Shown here: positions 8,620 to 18,202 of the stretch, in pieces
Layout of the letters: each line of letters starts with the position of its first letter
How positions within the stretch are numbered: position 1 is the stretch's first letter
Assembly (NCBI GenBank): GCA_014728295.1
Contig: WJLW01000075.1
Location: forward strand, 94,071-158,070
DNA: 64,000 bases
DNA from: Chitinivibrionales bacterium
GTDB taxonomy: Bacteria > Fibrobacterota > Chitinivibrionia > Chitinivibrionales > WJKA01
Direction: 5' to 3'
Notes under the pieces: generated by a model
What the model saw: only the letters and a program-made list of their open reading frames with translations
Database searches by the model: none
What the model was told of the DNA's origin: nothing
Position numbers and translations under genes: made by a program

Positions 8620-11574
8620 ATGTTGAGCCCGACCATGCGATTGTCCCCCCTGCCACTGACGATTGTCCTGCTCATCAGCATGCAAAGCACCGCGGGTGCT
8701 CAGCACTCCGCCTGGCTAACCGATCTGGCGGGTGAAAACAGCGGGCATACGACGGCTCATTTTTTGACCTTGCCGGTCAACGCAACGCAATTGGCGTCGG
8801 GTCAGGCGGCGTATTCGTATGTGTCAAACGCCTCGGACATTTTTCAGCTTCCGGCAGCGTCTGCCTTCTTTACGCATTACTCGGTCACCGCAAGCCACCT
8901 GACCTGGCTCATGGATTTACGTCACGAATATATTGCCGGAGCCTTTCCGGTCATAAATGCAGGCACCTTCGGCGGATATGCCAATCTGCTTACAGCCGGG
9001 GATTTCGGCCCGTCACGCGATATTGACGAACACGAAACCTCGCCGCGGTATGGAGAGTTTTCAATCGGCGCAACTTATGCGCGGCAACTGCTTTACGAAC
9101 GGTTGGCAGTGGGCACATCCGCAGCACTGGTGCAGAGTCGCCTCGATGATATTGTCGGCAGGACATTCGCCGCAAGCTTGAGTGGCATGTACCGACATGC
9201 GAAATTTCACGTCTGGACGTTTATGCGCAACATGGGTCCCGATATGACCTACACTGCAACGCCGGAACCCTTACCCCTGCAGGTAGGGCTGGGTTTTAAA
9301 GTGCTCCCGTTCCAGACCGAAGCGCAAAAGCCACGACCAATCGACCTTAACCTCACAGCCGGCGCCCTCAAGACCGCTGATGAGCCGCTGCTTATGGGCG
9401 CGAGCGTGCATACCACTTTGTTGAGCATAATCTCGGCCCGGTTAGGCTACGAATACACCTATGGAAAAGATCCGGGCATCGCCGGTCTTGGGTGGGGCAT
9501 TGGCGTGCACATCAAGCACTACCGGGCCTCATTCGGCTGGAAGTATCAGAATAGCGAACTTGGCTCTGTCTGGGGGATCAGCGCCGGGGCCGATTTCTAC
9601 AAAGTGAGTGCTCGTTCCGCAGAAGATCTCTACCTGCTTGCAGAACGCGCATATCGCAACAAGCGCTATCGCCGAGCAATTGCCTATGCAAAAAAAGCGG
9701 TAAATCTCAATCCGAATTTATGGCGCGCCCACGCCCTGATTGCCAGAGCACGAACAGAATTGCGCAAAAGCAAAGGAATGGTACTGGCCGTTGTCTACGC
9801 GGGAAACCTGAAAGGCGCGCTCATGGAGACCGTCAGCGGGAACCGCGCCGGAGGCGGACTTGCGCGTCAAGCCACAGCCATTAAAGCGCTGCGCAAGCAG
9901 TTCCCGCTCACCCTGGTACTGAATGTGGGCAATAACCTAACCCGAACTTCCGCTCCGCACAAAGCGCAATTGATTGACATGTACAACAAGCATATGAATT
10001 TTGACGCCGTAGCGCTCGGCAAAGGGGAGGTCGACTATACTGCCGCCCATCTCGAAAGTAACCAGAAGCACCTGTCCACACGTCTGCTGTGCACCAACGC
10101 AGGCGTTACTCCCGGCCTGAAAACGGAGGCGACGAAAACACTCACCATCGGCAGCTACAAGGTTTTTATCGCCGCATTCAGCAGTGCCTGTGCAGCACAG
10201 GGAGATCGGGACCTGGTCGGGGATCAGCTTTACCGTCTGCGTAATGCATTTAATTCACCACAAGCACGAGAGAGCGACCTTCGCATCCTGATTGTGGACG
10301 ATACCTGGCAGAAAGCTCAGGCAACCATCAGACAATTGACCAAAGCTGACATTGTCATTTGCAGCGCCATTCCTCAGCAGCTTGCCGCGCCAATGAGCAT
10401 CGGCCAGAGCGCGGTCGTAGCGCCCGGCGATTCGGGCTATTTCGCAGGACGTCTGGTGGTCGGCTTCGACGAGAATAAAAAAATAGCAGCTCTGAAAAAC
10501 AAACTCATTGCACTCAACCCGCAGGTGCTTCCCGATCCCGAAATTGAGGCCAGCGCGCAGACAGCATCAATGCAGGCGGCATTCGCACACAACGATATTG
10601 ACCAGCAGGAATTGAAGCGCGGCAGTATCGACGGCGTTGTCGTGTTTGTGTCGGATCGCAAGGGCGTTCCCCACATATATCTCAAAGTTATCGCACAAAC
10701 GGCTGAATTCCCTTTAACGTTCGGCGCCGGTGCATGCACACGACCCAGGCTCTCATGGTCGGCGGGTAAAATCGCCAACCTGCATCGCGACGCAAACGAC
10801 AAGGACATGTCCTTGCGGCTCATGGACATAAACGGCAAGCATGCCGAGACAGTATTTCATGCCCAAACAATCAGTTCTCCGGCATTTTCAGCAGACGGCG
10901 CATATATTTATTTCGCAGCCTCACACCGCAAAGATTATACACACCTGTACCGTTTGGCATTAAGCAGCCTCAAGGCCGAGCCACTGGTCGAATGGAAGCA
11001 CGCGGCAATCAAGGATATCGCACTTTCAACCGACATGGCAATGATGGCATTTGCCGCGCAGCACGAAAAGAAATGGCATGTGTACCTTGCTTCCGCAACG
11101 GGCGAAAAGCCATTGCGCATCAGTCCGATGCATGCCAACGCCACACAACCGCACTACTCGCCCGAGGGGAAACTGCTCGCCTATCTCACCGACGAAGCCG
11201 ACATGCGCGATAGTAAAGATCTGGCACTCTATGCTCCGGCCACCGGGAAATCTGTCAGGATTACGACCAAAGCCAATGTGCAGGAGTTTATCTGGACACC
11301 GGACAATCAAAGCATCATATACTCCTCGGGGGTTAATCTGTTCGACCTGAACGTATATCACCTTCAATCAAATACAACCACCAAGCTGATCACTTCGGCA
11401 ACAATAAAAGATTACAGCGAACGGCAACCACGTCTCCTGCAGTATAAAGGCCGTACCAAAATAGCCTATTACCGCGAATACCCCGATGGCGAACGCGCAA
11501 TTTACTGGGTCAATGCCGACGGGTCGAAAGATCAGTTGATTGTCAACAGCCACAGCAGCGACTGGTTCGAATAG
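8620..11574 (+). CDS. PorV-like outer-membrane barrel fused to TPR, nucleotidase-like and TolB-propeller regions
   Basis: Unusual fusion of 984 residues. Signal peptide MRLSPLPLTIVLLISM (possible start at the second Met, 8635). Residues about 25-330 resemble PorV/UPF0164-type barrels (ASDIFQLPAASAF...). A short TPR stretch (YLLAERAYRNKRYRRAIAYA) leads to residues about 386-620, which follow the 5'-nucleotidase pattern (VVYAGNLKGALMET, GGLARQATAIKALRKQFPLT, FDAVALGKGEVDY). The family metal ligands are replaced: DxHG by NLKG, GD by GN, GNHEFD by GKGEVD. Residues about 690-980 are WD40-like TolB propeller repeats (SPAFSADGAYIYFAAS, QPHYSPEGKLLAYLTDE). It is probably an envelope protein with a non-catalytic phosphatase fold. 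Confidence 0.65.
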   Translation: MLSPTMRLSPLPLTIVLLISMQSTAGAQHSAWLTDLAGENSGHTTAHFLTLPVNATQLASGQAAYSYVSNASDIFQLPAASAFFTHYSVTASHLTWLMDLRHEYIAGAFPVINAGTFGGYANLLTAGDFGPSRDIDEHETSPRYGEFSIGATYARQLLYERLAVGTSAALVQSRLDDIVGRTFAASLSGMYRHAKFHVWTFMRNMGPDMTYTATPEPLPLQVGLGFKVLPFQTEAQKPRPIDLNLTAGALKTADEPLLMGASVHTTLLSIISARLGYEYTYGKDPGIAGLGWGIGVHIKHYRASFGWKYQNSELGSVWGISAGADFYKVSARSAEDLYLLAERAYRNKRYRRAIAYAKKAVNLNPNLWRAHALIARARTELRKSKGMVLAVVYAGNLKGALMETVSGNRAGGGLARQATAIKALRKQFPLTLVLNVGNNLTRTSAPHKAQLIDMYNKHMNFDAVALGKGEVDYTAAHLESNQKHLSTRLLCTNAGVTPGLKTEATKTLTIGSYKVFIAAFSSACAAQGDRDLVGDQLYRLRNAFNSPQARESDLRILIVDDTWQKAQATIRQLTKADIVICSAIPQQLAAPMSIGQSAVVAPGDSGYFAGRLVVGFDENKKIAALKNKLIALNPQVLPDPEIEASAQTASMQAAFAHNDIDQQELKRGSIDGVVVFVSDRKGVPHIYLKVIAQTAEFPLTFGAGACTRPRLSWSAGKIANLHRDANDKDMSLRLMDINGKHAETVFHAQTISSPAFSADGAYIYFAASHRKDYTHLYRLALSSLKAEPLVEWKHAAIKDIALSTDMAMMAFAAQHEKKWHVYLASATGEKPLRISPMHANATQPHYSPEGKLLAYLTDEADMRDSKDLALYAPATGKSVRITTKANVQEFIWTPDNQSIIYSSGVNLFDLNVYHLQSNTTTKLITSATIKDYSERQPRLLQYKGRTKIAYYREYPDGERAIYWVNADGSKDQLIVNSHSSDWFE

Positions 11575-11577
11575 TCG

Positions 11578-12006
11578 CTATAACCTGATAATTGTTGCCC
11601 CTTCCCCACCCTCACGCGGGCCGGCTGGAGCCCAGTCACGGATTATATTGCGGAGAATGCCACCGGTCATCTGCCGCACCAGGGTTTTCAGCACCGGTCC
11701 CTCGCCCTCCAGCGAATGATAGCCTTTGCCGTGGATGATGAGCAATTCTTTGATTCCGGACTGCTGAGCATGATCGATCCGCTCCAGAATCAAGCGCTGC
11801 GCCTGCTCGGCGGTAGCTCCATGCAAATCGAGAGTGATGCGGGGACGGCGTCGCCCGGATGCTGCTTTGGCGCTTCGGCGAGGCGTTTGAGGCGAGTTTC
11901 CGGCATCCTTGCACTCGACGCCGTGCTTGTCAAGATATTCGAGTATCTCCCGTTGCCCTTGTACCGGGTCGATCCGGTCGCTCTTTTTCTTAGACGAGCG
12001 CGCCAT
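11578..12006 (-). CDS. Smr domain protein
   Basis: Protein of 142 residues. The N-terminal third is basic and Ser-rich, probably disordered. Residues about 55-142 are a Smr (small MutS-related) domain with the hallmark LDLHGATAEQA and LLIIHGKGYHSLEGEGPV, ending GEGATIIRL. Smr domains are nicking or structure-specific nucleases, or RNA-binding modules, stand-alone or on MutS2. Its start overlaps the 3' end of the M29 aminopeptidase gene by 17 bp, so they are co-transcribed. It converges tail to tail with the outer-membrane fusion gene. Confidence 0.88.
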   Translation of the reverse strand: MARSSKKKSDRIDPVQGQREILEYLDKHGVECKDAGNSPQTPRRSAKAASGRRRPRITLDLHGATAEQAQRLILERIDHAQQSGIKELLIIHGKGYHSLEGEGPVLKTLVRQMTGGILRNIIRDWAPAGPREGGEGATIIRL

Positions 12007-12943
12007 CTTTCATCCACAGAGCATAGTCCAGCCAGACCGAAGGTTGCCTGATGATACCGTCGAGATGAATCGGCACACTGACCGAACCACCCATCGAGGC
12101 GTTATCGCCAATTGCAATATGAACAGTGCCGCGAACTTTTTCGTCTTCCAGGATCCTGCCGCTGATCATGGCCGTGTCCAGTGTCCCCACACCGAATTCA
12201 GCGATCGTGCGGGATGGACTTTTGTAGCGCAGAAAAAGCGTTTCGAGCTCCTTGCCGGCGGGATGGCCGGATACCGAAACCACGCGACCTTTCCTGACTT
12301 CAAGAATCAGCGGCTCGTCGAGCAGGCCGACCATGGGAAACGAACCGTCAAAGACAATGCGCCCCTCGGCCGTACCCTCAACCGGTGCACAGTACGCTTC
12401 GCCTGCGGGCAGATTGCCAAACGCACCTTTGTAATTCAGGCGGCCATCATCCACACTAATTTGCCGGCCCCTGATTTCGAACATGATATCGGTTCCGGCA
12501 TCCGTTTTTATCTGCACTTTTTCGGTTGCGGACAATTGTGCAGCAATCTTGCGGGTGTATGCGCCGAGAGCATTCCAGTCGGTTTTCATTGTGCGCAGAA
12601 ACATATCCTCGGTGACACCCGGCAGCGTGGCAATCCTGACACCTTTCTCTGACGCTTTTCGCCTGGCTTTGGTGTGCGAAAGTGATTTCGATGTCGGCAT
12701 GATAGCCACATCAACCTGCTGAAACCACTCCCCGACCGGCTCGGGCGGTTCGTTGCCGTTATCCTTGCGCGGTGAAATCTGCACCAGAAAAGCTTCCTTG
12801 CACCGGTCACGTCCAACTTCCCACAGCGCCTGCCCAATCGCTGAGCAGGGGGGATCGCACACGACAAGCAGTTTTTCACGCCTGCCGAGTTTTAGACATT
12901 CCTGCAATGCGGCCTGTGCCGCGAATTTCATATACTCGTTCAT
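11990..12943 (-). CDS. M29 family aminopeptidase-like protein
   Basis: Protein of 317 residues resembling M29 metallo-aminopeptidases (AmpS/PepS). It shares the M29 pattern: LPAGEAYCAPVEGTAEGRIV, a Gly-rich turn after IAEFGVGTLD, then DEKVRGTVHIAIGDN and a His-Asp pair near VPIHLDGII. These positions in M29 carry the Glu/His/Asp ligands of the two metals. It is shorter than typical members (about 400 residues), mainly at the N terminus, and is probably cytosolic. It lies between tgt and the Smr gene on the same strand. Confidence 0.82.
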   Translation of the reverse strand: MNEYMKFAAQAALQECLKLGRREKLLVVCDPPCSAIGQALWEVGRDRCKEAFLVQISPRKDNGNEPPEPVGEWFQQVDVAIMPTSKSLSHTKARRKASEKGVRIATLPGVTEDMFLRTMKTDWNALGAYTRKIAAQLSATEKVQIKTDAGTDIMFEIRGRQISVDDGRLNYKGAFGNLPAGEAYCAPVEGTAEGRIVFDGSFPMVGLLDEPLILEVRKGRVVSVSGHPAGKELETLFLRYKSPSRTIAEFGVGTLDTAMISGRILEDEKVRGTVHIAIGDNASMGGSVSVPIHLDGIIRQPSVWLDYALWMKDGALV

Positions 12944-12967
12944 GCATCCAGCCTCTGGGTTGGTGTA

Positions 12968-14113
12968 TTAGTGCTCCCGGAGCATCATGTTTTGCACTGC
13001 TTCGGTTTTCCAGGCCCTGAAATTTCCCGCCAGGATGTGTTTTCGGGCCTGCTGCACCAGATCCATATAAAAGTAAATATTATGCAGGGTTAACAGGCGA
13101 ATTGCCAGAAGTTCACCGGCCATATACAGATGCCGCAGATATGCCCGGCTGAAGTGCTGACAGGCGTAACAGGCGCATCCTGGTTCGAGCGGGGTGTCAA
13201 AGTCGGTCGTATGGGCGGCATTGCGTATATTCACTTTGCCCGACCAGGTATAAGCCGATCCGTTGCGACCGTTGCGGGTAGGCAGCACGCAATCGAACAT
13301 GTCAACGCCGCGATCGATTGATTCAAGAATGTCATGCGGCATGCCCACTCCCATCAAATAGCGCGGTTTGTTGTGCGGCAGGAGCGTGCAGGTAAAGGCT
13401 GCGGTTTCATACAGGTCGGCAATCTTTTCACCCACAGCCAGCCCCCCGATCGCATAGCCGGGCAAGTCCATGGCAACCAGTTCCCGTGCACATATACTGC
13501 GCAATTCTCGACATGTACTTCCCTGAACAATGCCGAACAGCGCCTGCGGATAGCCGTGGTGGCAAGGTGTTGCGGCATGCGTTTTGAGGCAGCGCCGCGC
13601 CCAGGAGATCGTGCGATTCACCGCGGCCGTTAGGTGCGCTTTTGTGGCTTCTGCGGGCGGGCACTCATCAAACATCATAATAATGTCGGCGCCCAGGTTG
13701 TGCTGAATCCGGATAACGCTTTCGGGCGAAAAGAAATGCCGTGACCCGTCAATATAGCTTTGGAACCAGACGCCTTCATCACTGATTTTGGAAATATCAC
13801 GCAAACTGAACACCTGAAATCCGCCGCTGTCGGTCAGAATAGCCCCACTCCAGTTTTCGAAAGCGTGCAACCCTCCCGCCGCCCTGAGCAGCTCATCCCC
13901 GGGACGCAAATGCAGATGATACGTGTTGGCCAGAATAATCGAACAGGAGCATTCCTGCAGCTCAGCCGGTGAGAGCGACTTCACGGTGGCCTGAGTGCCT
14001 ACCGGCATGAAAATCGGCGTGGGGATCTCGGCGTGGGCGGTTTTGAATGTCCCGGCGCGCGCGCGACTATGCGTATCAACCGCTTGCAAGGAAAATGAAA
14101 AGTCCCGGCTCAT
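12968..14113 (-). CDS. tgt: tRNA-guanine(34) transglycosylase
   Basis: Exchanges guanine-34 for preQ1 in GUN-anticodon tRNAs in queuosine synthesis. The 381-residue product has the TIM-barrel signatures: IFMPVGTQATVKSLSP, ILANTYHLHLRPGDE, the catalytic Asp region LTDSGGFQVFSL, GYAIGGLAVGE, and the nucleophile Asp region of DMFDCVLPTRNGRNG. The zinc site CACYACQHFSRAYLRHL, with a later His in TLHNIYFY, is complete. I chose ATG at 14113 (MSRDFSFSLQ) because the 22 residues upstream do not look like Tgt. Divergent from dxs. Confidence 0.96.
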   Translation of the reverse strand: MSRDFSFSLQAVDTHSRARAGTFKTAHAEIPTPIFMPVGTQATVKSLSPAELQECSCSIILANTYHLHLRPGDELLRAAGGLHAFENWSGAILTDSGGFQVFSLRDISKISDEGVWFQSYIDGSRHFFSPESVIRIQHNLGADIIMMFDECPPAEATKAHLTAAVNRTISWARRCLKTHAATPCHHGYPQALFGIVQGSTCRELRSICARELVAMDLPGYAIGGLAVGEKIADLYETAAFTCTLLPHNKPRYLMGVGMPHDILESIDRGVDMFDCVLPTRNGRNGSAYTWSGKVNIRNAAHTTDFDTPLEPGCACYACQHFSRAYLRHLYMAGELLAIRLLTLHNIYFYMDLVQQARKHILAGNFRAWKTEAVQNMMLREH

Positions 14114-14337
14114 GAAATAAATCCGCTCTTGATGCGTAGTGTGAAAGTGATATAAAATAGATTGTAAACAGCTCAACAAAGCCCACTGTCCGGGTTGGGG
14201 GAGCAGCAGCTACGTCCTTGCCCGCACAGCGCCTATTTCGTATCTTTACTGGTATCCATAGCGCTACCGGTACAGGACACTTGAGGCTGTCGGAAAATAT
14301 CTAAAGTAAATTTTCTTCAACGAAATCAGATGCATTC

Positions 14338-16299
14338 ATGAGCAGCACAACAACTCCCCCCGCTTCCAAAGAAAAAAAAGAACCTCGCAAAAAGAAAGCT
14401 TCCCGCAAAGTAGCCCTGCTTTCCCGGATAAATTCCCCAGCCGATCTGCGACAGATCCCCCAGGAAAAACTGCCCCGCGTCGCAGATGAGATCCGCCACA
14501 CCCTGCTCGAAAAAGTCAGCAAGCACGGCGGCCACCTGGCGCCCAGTCTCGGCGCTACCGATCTGATTATTGCCCTGCATTATTGCTATACCGCGCCACG
14601 AGACAAATTAATATTCGATGTCGGTCATCAGGCCTATGCGCACAAACTGCTTACCGGGCGCAGAGATAATTTTTCGACCTTGCGCCAGTATCGGGGTATC
14701 AGCGGATTTCCCCGCGTGGGTGAAAGTGAATTTGATACGGTATCAGTCGGCCACGCGTCAACCTCAATTTCCACAGGACTGGGTATCGCCAAAGCACGCG
14801 ATCTGCGCGACGAAACCTTTGACGTGGTAAGCATCATCGGCGACGGCTCCCTCACCGGCGGACTCGCATTCGAAGGACTGAACAATCTGGGATCGACGTC
14901 AACCCGAATGACCGTCATTCTCAATGACAACGAAATGTCAATTTCCAAAAATGTCGGCGCCATGTCGCGCTATCTTATGCGGGTGATAACCGACCGTCGC
15001 TTTCATAGGCTCAAAAGTGAAATCTGGCAGCTTCTGGGCAACCTCTCCAATGTCGGCAAAGGTATTCGCAATGTCGTGCACAATCTCGACGATGCGTTGC
15101 GCCATTTCGTGATTCCCGGCAAGCTTTTCGAAGATATGGGCCTGCGCTATTTCGGGCCGGTTGACGGACACAATATTGATGAAATGATCGAGGTGTTCAA
15201 ATTCGTCAAGGAGAATATTAACGAACCCACGCTGATCCATGTGATTACCAAAAAGGGTAAAGGCTACCGCTTTGCCGAAAAAGATGCAACCAAATATCAC
15301 GGTATCGGCAGCTTTTCGGTGGATACGGGCCATGTCAACGGCAGTTCGTCGGGCGCTCCCAAATACAGCTCCGTTTTTGGCAAAACGGTTACCGAACTGG
15401 CCAAAGATCGTCCCGCTATAGTCGCCGTCACCGCCGCCATGCCCGACGGAACCGGGCTGTCTGCATTCAGGGATACGTATCCCGAGCGCTTTTTTGATGT
15501 CGGCATTGCCGAGTCGCATGCCGTGACCTTTGCTGCCGGCCTTGCATTGCAGGGCATGACACCGGTTGTGGGACTGTATTCAACCTTTCTGCAACGGACC
15601 TACGACCAGCTCGTGCACGATCTTGCCCTTGACAATCTGCATGTCGTCTTTGGAATCGACCGCGCCGGCCTGGTTGGTGATGACGGACCGACCCATCACG
15701 GCGTGCTAGACCTTTCGTTTCTGCGGACGATTCCCAACGTAACCATCATGTCTCCCCGCAACGAAAATGAATTGCGTAACATGGTTTTTACCGCAATTAC
15801 CGAATGTAAAGGACCGGTATTCATTCGCTATCCACGCGGCGGCGGTACAGGTGAACCCTTTGACGACAGCTTCACTGTCGTGCAACCGCACAGGCCCGAA
15901 GTCCTGCGCAAAGGAGGCAAGTGCGCCGTCATCACTGCCGGCGATTTCTGTTACTCGATTCAGGATGCACTGGGCGAGTTGGCACATGAAGGTATTGCAC
16001 CGACCCTCGTCAACGCCCGCTATGTCAAGCCGCTGGACCGCCGTTTTTACGAAGAGCTTTTCGAATCGCATCCGGCAGTTGTTACCATCGAGCACAATTC
16101 CATTGCCGGGGGCTTCGGCTCGGGCATACTCGAACTCGCCGCAAGCCTCAAGCTGACCAACCGCCCGGCGATACTCACCCTGGGTTACCCCGATCACTTC
16201 GTCGAACACGGTAACCGGCGAATTTTGCTGGAAAAACTGTGTCTGGATACACCGAATCTGACAAAACGCATAGTCGATTTTGTCAATTCAGTGGTCTAA
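14338..16299 (+). CDS. dxs: 1-deoxy-D-xylulose-5-phosphate synthase
   Basis: Condenses pyruvate and glyceraldehyde 3-phosphate to DXP, the first step of MEP isoprenoid synthesis and a source for thiamine and pyridoxal. The protein has 653 residues. Thiamine-diphosphate motif: IIGDGSLTGGLAFEGLNN. Active-site pieces: DVGHQAYAHKLLTGR, SVGHASTSISTGLGIA, DIGIAESHA-type sequence in FFDVGIAESHAVTFAAGLAL, and DRAGLVGDDGPTHHGVLDLS. The first 25 residues are a Lys-rich extension absent from typical Dxs. No strong ribosome binding site precedes the ATG. Converges closely with the flagellin-like gene. Confidence 0.97.
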   Translation: MSSTTTPPASKEKKEPRKKKASRKVALLSRINSPADLRQIPQEKLPRVADEIRHTLLEKVSKHGGHLAPSLGATDLIIALHYCYTAPRDKLIFDVGHQAYAHKLLTGRRDNFSTLRQYRGISGFPRVGESEFDTVSVGHASTSISTGLGIAKARDLRDETFDVVSIIGDGSLTGGLAFEGLNNLGSTSTRMTVILNDNEMSISKNVGAMSRYLMRVITDRRFHRLKSEIWQLLGNLSNVGKGIRNVVHNLDDALRHFVIPGKLFEDMGLRYFGPVDGHNIDEMIEVFKFVKENINEPTLIHVITKKGKGYRFAEKDATKYHGIGSFSVDTGHVNGSSSGAPKYSSVFGKTVTELAKDRPAIVAVTAAMPDGTGLSAFRDTYPERFFDVGIAESHAVTFAAGLALQGMTPVVGLYSTFLQRTYDQLVHDLALDNLHVVFGIDRAGLVGDDGPTHHGVLDLSFLRTIPNVTIMSPRNENELRNMVFTAITECKGPVFIRYPRGGGTGEPFDDSFTVVQPHRPEVLRKGGKCAVITAGDFCYSIQDALGELAHEGIAPTLVNARYVKPLDRRFYEELFESHPAVVTIEHNSIAGGFGSGILELAASLKLTNRPAILTLGYPDHFVEHGNRRILLEKLCLDTPNLTKRIVDFVNSVV

Positions 16300-16304
16300 T
16301 TGCC

Positions 16305-17150
16305 TCACGACATGCCAAAACCATACAGCATCAGCACGCTTTTGCGCGACATATTGGCCTGGCTGAGCATCGCCATAGCCGCCTGTTGCTGGATATCCTG
16401 TTCGGTGTAGGTTACCATCTCCTCGGCCTCATTGATATCCATGAGCACAGATTCCGAAGCCTTTGTGTTTTCGATAGTGGACTCCGCCACTCGAATCTGA
16501 GACTGGACGGAGCTTTGCAAGCCGGCAATTTGCCCGATATAGGATTTAATATCTTCCAGTGCGGCAGTCACATCGGTCTGGGCCGCGTCTCGTTCCGTGT
16601 CGGTGAGATTGAGTGCATGCGAAGCCGGAGTCGTCAAATCGTCCATCGCGCCGGAATCCACCGCAACACCCGGCGCCAAATCGAGCGCATACGTTGACGA
16701 CCCGGGTTCGAGTGAAATCGATGCAATCGTGCCTGCGTTATTCATAAGAGATGTGCCTTCGTAGTTGGTATTATCCACCAGCGACTCCATTGATGTGGCC
16801 AATGTATAAAATTCATTCTGATAGGCATCCAGCTCAGCGCTTGTGGCGCTGTCCTGCGCGGCAAGGTAGATCAGCTCTTGCATACGATTGAGGCTGTCAA
16901 GTACTTCGCCCGACGAATCAGAAGCAATATTGAGAGCTGATTCCCATTCCTGTAATTCGGTTTTGACATTTTCGTATCCCGTATATCGCAGACGTAAATC
17001 CTGGGCGCGAACATAGTTGGCCGGATTATCCGCCGGGGTGTTGACTTTCTTGCCGGTTGACATTCGCAGGAGCGTGCGTCCGATGTCACGCTTGTTCTGC
17101 ATAAGAAAAGTAGAAATGCGGTAGCTTGAGGTATCCAATCCGGGTACCAT
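16305..17150 (-). CDS. Flagellin / hook-associated (FlgL)-like protein
   Basis: Protein of 281 residues with both conserved flagellin ends. The N terminus has SSYRISTFLMQNKRDIGRTL, LRMSTGKKVNTPADNPANYV; the C terminus has QSQIRVAESTIENTKASESV, EAEEMVTYTEQDIQQQAAMA, LSQANMSRKSVLMLYGFG. The middle is short and Ser/Thr/Asp-rich, so the protein lacks most surface domains of large flagellins. It could be a minor flagellin or FlgL-type junction protein. ATG at 17150 sits behind GGGAGGTGAGT, a strong ribosome binding site. A sigma-28-like promoter lies about 130 bp upstream, and a glycosyltransferase gene precedes it on the same strand. Confidence 0.85.
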   Translation of the reverse strand: MVPGLDTSSYRISTFLMQNKRDIGRTLLRMSTGKKVNTPADNPANYVRAQDLRLRYTGYENVKTELQEWESALNIASDSSGEVLDSLNRMQELIYLAAQDSATSAELDAYQNEFYTLATSMESLVDNTNYEGTSLMNNAGTIASISLEPGSSTYALDLAPGVAVDSGAMDDLTTPASHALNLTDTERDAAQTDVTAALEDIKSYIGQIAGLQSSVQSQIRVAESTIENTKASESVLMDINEAEEMVTYTEQDIQQQAAMAMLSQANMSRKSVLMLYGFGMS

Positions 17151-17276
17151 ACTCACCTCCCTTGTGAGAGTATACAGAAACATCCCGCCCGCAAAGGCTT
17201 CCCCGCTTTTGCAGTAGATGTGGTAAATCCGAATGTTTATCGCATGAAGCGATCTGTTATAGCTTCCCCAATAAAT

Positions 17277-17303
17277 GTATCGGTCGATTTCCGGATAACT
17301 TTA
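17277..17303 (-). promoter_or_regulatory. Sigma-28 (FliA)-type flagellar promoter
   Basis: Reading the minus strand, TAAA (17303-17300), a 15-base spacer and ACCGATAC (17284-17277) match the consensus TAAA-N15-GCCGATAA at ten of twelve bases. It precedes the flagellin-like gene, leaving a leader of roughly 120 nt. Confidence 0.6.
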
Positions 17304-17320
17304 GATCTTTTTTGCCTGGA

Positions 17321-18202
17321 TCAGCGGGGTTGACTGGATGAAAGAACTTTTTGCAGCAGGGACGGCATGGCAAAGTTTGTTTTGAACTCGGTGTAATTGC
17401 CGGCGGCAATCTCGTGCATTCTGCCGGGTTGCTGCGCGTATTCCCGGCAGGCGGCAACCAGATTATCGTAGGATACACGCACCAGATTGACGCCGGCATA
17501 GGGATAGACATCGGAATGCTCAGAAATCACGAAGCAGCGGTTATTCAGCAGATACGAAATACGCACTGCTTCAAATATCCTGGCTGAATAGTGATGGATA
17601 TTGAGGACAATCTTTGCCTGTGCAATCCAGGCATCCCGCTCTTTGGAATAGGCGCCGAAAAGATGCTTGAGCCGAATACCCGGGTCCGCCGCAAGCCGGT
17701 CCAGGATTGCTTTGCGCCGCTGCTGCACGCTCCCGTAAAAGAGCACATCAACCGTCTTGTCTACACTCTGAGGAATGACTTCCAGGTTTTCATGATAGCC
17801 CACCGGCAGCAATTGAGCCGGTATGTCGAATCGTGAGAGAAATTCGATATTTTCCTGTGAATAATCCCAGACCTGATATGCATGCGCCAGTACATTTCGC
17901 AAATTGTCATTGAAAGCGCCTTCGTTCAAACTGAGTTGCTCCAGTTGATACGGAACGTATCTATACGCTTTCAACTGCTCCTCGAATTGAAGCAGGTGGC
18001 AGCCCAATACGATATTGATGCGCGCGATATCCATGCTGTTGGCGACAATATCACCCTCCAGCCCGAGCGTGTCAAACGAGCTTTTCAACAAATACGCCAC
18101 TTCGGTAAAACATGCTGCGTGCACATATCCGGGCGGGGCCACAATGCAAATGCGATATTTTTCATCACGGGAATCGTATTGATTTCGGGAAGTCGATGTC
18201 AT
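17321..18202 (-). CDS. Glycosyltransferase-like protein (GT-B, group 1 C-terminal half)
   Basis: Protein of 293 residues. The N-terminal Rossmann-like half begins YRICIVAPPGYVHAACFTEV. The C-terminal half has the layout of group 1 glycosyltransferases: DVLFYGSVQQRRKAILDRL, the HLFGAYSKERDAWIAQAKIV segment, and ARIFEAVRISYLLNNRCFVI, where the family Glu contacts the nucleotide sugar. It is shorter than usual (about 370), so acceptor-side parts may be reduced. It sits upstream of the flagellin-like gene on the same strand; a role in flagellin glycosylation is possible but rests on position alone. Confidence 0.65.
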   Translation of the reverse strand: MTSTSRNQYDSRDEKYRICIVAPPGYVHAACFTEVAYLLKSSFDTLGLEGDIVANSMDIARINIVLGCHLLQFEEQLKAYRYVPYQLEQLSLNEGAFNDNLRNVLAHAYQVWDYSQENIEFLSRFDIPAQLLPVGYHENLEVIPQSVDKTVDVLFYGSVQQRRKAILDRLAADPGIRLKHLFGAYSKERDAWIAQAKIVLNIHHYSARIFEAVRISYLLNNRCFVISEHSDVYPYAGVNLVRVSYDNLVAACREYAQQPGRMHEIAAGNYTEFKTNFAMPSLLQKVLSSSQPR

